From Desulfuromonas sp. (GTDB taxonomy: Bacteria; Desulfobacterota; Desulfuromonadia; Desulfuromonadales; Trichloromonadaceae): a stretch of DNA of 5,572 bases. The stretch's first letter is position 1; every line of letters starts with the position of its first letter. This document shows positions 4,554 to 5,572 of the stretch, one piece after another. The notes below the pieces were generated by a model. It had not been told where the DNA came from. It ran no database searches and worked only from the letters and a program-made list of their open reading frames with translations. Location of the stretch: the NCBI GenBank assembly GCA_030145265.1, contig JAQYWA010000152.1, forward strand, positions 1-5,572, in the 5' to 3' direction. The translations under genes were made by a program, and so were the position numbers.

Positions 4554-5572
4554 ATGAAGCCGACCGTTCTGGTCATTGATGATGATCGGTTGATTCGCCA
4601 GATTCTGGAGGATATGCTCAATAATGCCGGGTTCAACGTGGTCCAGGCGTCCGGCGGTGATGAGGGCTGCCGGGTTGCATGCGAGCTTCTGCCGGACGTG
4701 GTTCTGGTCGATCTGGTCATGCCAGGCCGTGACGGTCTTTCTGTATGCAGCTGGCTGCGTAAACAGTCAGCTCTGATCCATACGCCGATCATCCTGATGA
4801 CGGCTTATCAGGATGTGGAAAAGTCGGTTAATCCTTTTCCGGTTGGCGCCGACGATTATGTTTCCAAGCCCTTTGACCGTTGCGAATTGATCGCCCGCAT
4901 CAAGGGGAATCTGCAGAAAAAACAATTCTTGAAAAAGAAGGACTGCAAGGCGAGGCACTATGACGCTTTGCTTGAAATTTCCGAGGCGGTAAATGCATCG
5001 ATCGATGCCGGCACCGCACTCAAGGAAATTGTCCGAAAAATCTCCCAGCACCTGGATGGCGTGGACCGCTGTTCCATTGCCCTGATCCGCGAACACGAAG
5101 ATTGCGGATATGTCGTGGCGACCACGGCCGATCTTCTTCGGCCTTCGTTTCGCATTGATCTCAAGAATTATCCGGAAATCCGTCAGGTCATCCACACCGA
5201 GCGTCCCCTGTTGATTGATGATGTTTCGCACAACCCGTTGATGGCCGATATTCTGCCGGCCCTCGTCGGCCGCAACATCAGCGCGATCATGGTCTTCCCG
5301 GTTATTCACTCCCAGCGGGTCATTGGCGCGATGATCTTGCGGATTGCCCACCTGGATGATGAGGATGTCTCCCGCGAAGACATTGCCTTCTGCAGGTTGG
5401 TTTCCAATTTGGTGGTGACTGCACTCAAAAGTACCAATTTTTTTGATCTGATCTGGGAAGAGGCCGAATCGCTTCGCAATGCCAAGCTTCGCCTCGAAGA
5501 AAATTTGAAGGTCAAGGAGGTTTACGAGCATATTTTCGAAAATGCCTCCGAGGGGCTGATGGCCTTTTCGCC
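4554..5572 (+). CDS. Response-regulator-type sensor protein: receiver, GAF and beginning of a PAS domain, cut by the right edge
   Basis: The first 339 residues are visible. A CheY-like receiver domain spans about 1-122: acidic residues D9-D11 (VIDDD), predicted phosphoacceptor Asp53 (VLVDLVMPGRDG), Thr83 (LMTA) and Lys105 (VSKPF). All the residues needed for phosphotransfer are present. A lysine-rich linker (122-133) leads to a GAF-type domain at about 137-293, a fold that often binds small ligands or cofactors; no ligand can be named. A charged helix (about 296-325) follows, then VYEHIFENASEGLMAFS, typical of the start of a PAS domain. The output domain lies beyond the edge and could be a histidine kinase, GGDEF/EAL or another module. 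The start is supported by AAAGG (4543-4547) 6 nt upstream. No cognate kinase is visible. It is probably a cytoplasmic signal-transduction hub, since no signal peptide or membrane segment is seen in this part. Confidence 0.88.
   Translation, partial: MKPTVLVIDDDRLIRQILEDMLNNAGFNVVQASGGDEGCRVACELLPDVVLVDLVMPGRDGLSVCSWLRKQSALIHTPIILMTAYQDVEKSVNPFPVGADDYVSKPFDRCELIARIKGNLQKKQFLKKKDCKARHYDALLEISEAVNASIDAGTALKEIVRKISQHLDGVDRCSIALIREHEDCGYVVATTADLLRPSFRIDLKNYPEIRQVIHTERPLLIDDVSHNPLMADILPALVGRNISAIMVFPVIHSQRVIGAMILRIAHLDDEDVSREDIAFCRLVSNLVVTALKSTNFFDLIWEEAESLRNAKLRLEENLKVKEVYEHIFENASEGLMAFS

Noticed and set aside
4767..5531. A 254-codon open frame antisense to the receiver-GAF-PAS gene
   Set aside because: The plus strand encodes well-recognised domains over the same bases; the antisense translation has none.

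Overview
The window looks like chromosomal DNA of a Gram-negative proteobacterium. The best guess is the Desulfuromonadales group (Geobacter/Desulfuromonas/Pelobacter relatives). This rests on the mix of an iron-sulfur class I fumarase, a FadI-type thiolase, a full-length biosynthetic threonine dehydratase, a receiver-GAF-PAS signalling protein and repeat-filled intergenic DNA. It is an inference; no marker gene settles it.

Layout: (1) 1-455, minus strand, the N-terminal 151 residues of a class I fumarate hydratase running off the left edge. (2) 456-646, a divergent intergenic region with a good sigma-70-type promoter for the fumarase and a perfect 9-bp hairpin in its predicted leader. (3) 647-1903, plus strand, a complete 3-ketoacyl-CoA/acetyl-CoA thiolase. 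(4) 1904-2889, nearly 1 kb without a credible gene, made of stem-loop modules and two 102-bp direct repeats 581 bp apart (98 of 102 positions identical), ending in a Rho-independent-terminator-like hairpin directly before the next gene. (5) 2890-4398, plus strand, complete threonine dehydratase IlvA with two C-terminal ACT-like regulatory domains. (6) 4399-4553, a short AT-rich intergenic region with a plausible promoter. (7) 4554 to the right edge, plus strand, a response-regulator-type protein (receiver, GAF, start of a PAS domain), truncated by the window.

The genes do not form one operon. Fumarase (TCA cycle), thiolase (acyl-CoA chemistry), IlvA (isoleucine synthesis) and the signalling protein each seem to have their own control region. 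The most interesting point is the ilvA leader: the terminator-like hairpin ends its T-run only 12 nt before the ilvA ATG, leaving no room for a normal promoter downstream of it, so ilvA expression probably depends on readthrough, i.e. attenuation. Alternative pairings, a 15-codon frame rich in branched-chain codons and a repeat copy abutting the leader lie just upstream. I see no CRISPR array, tRNA, rRNA, transposase or phage gene.
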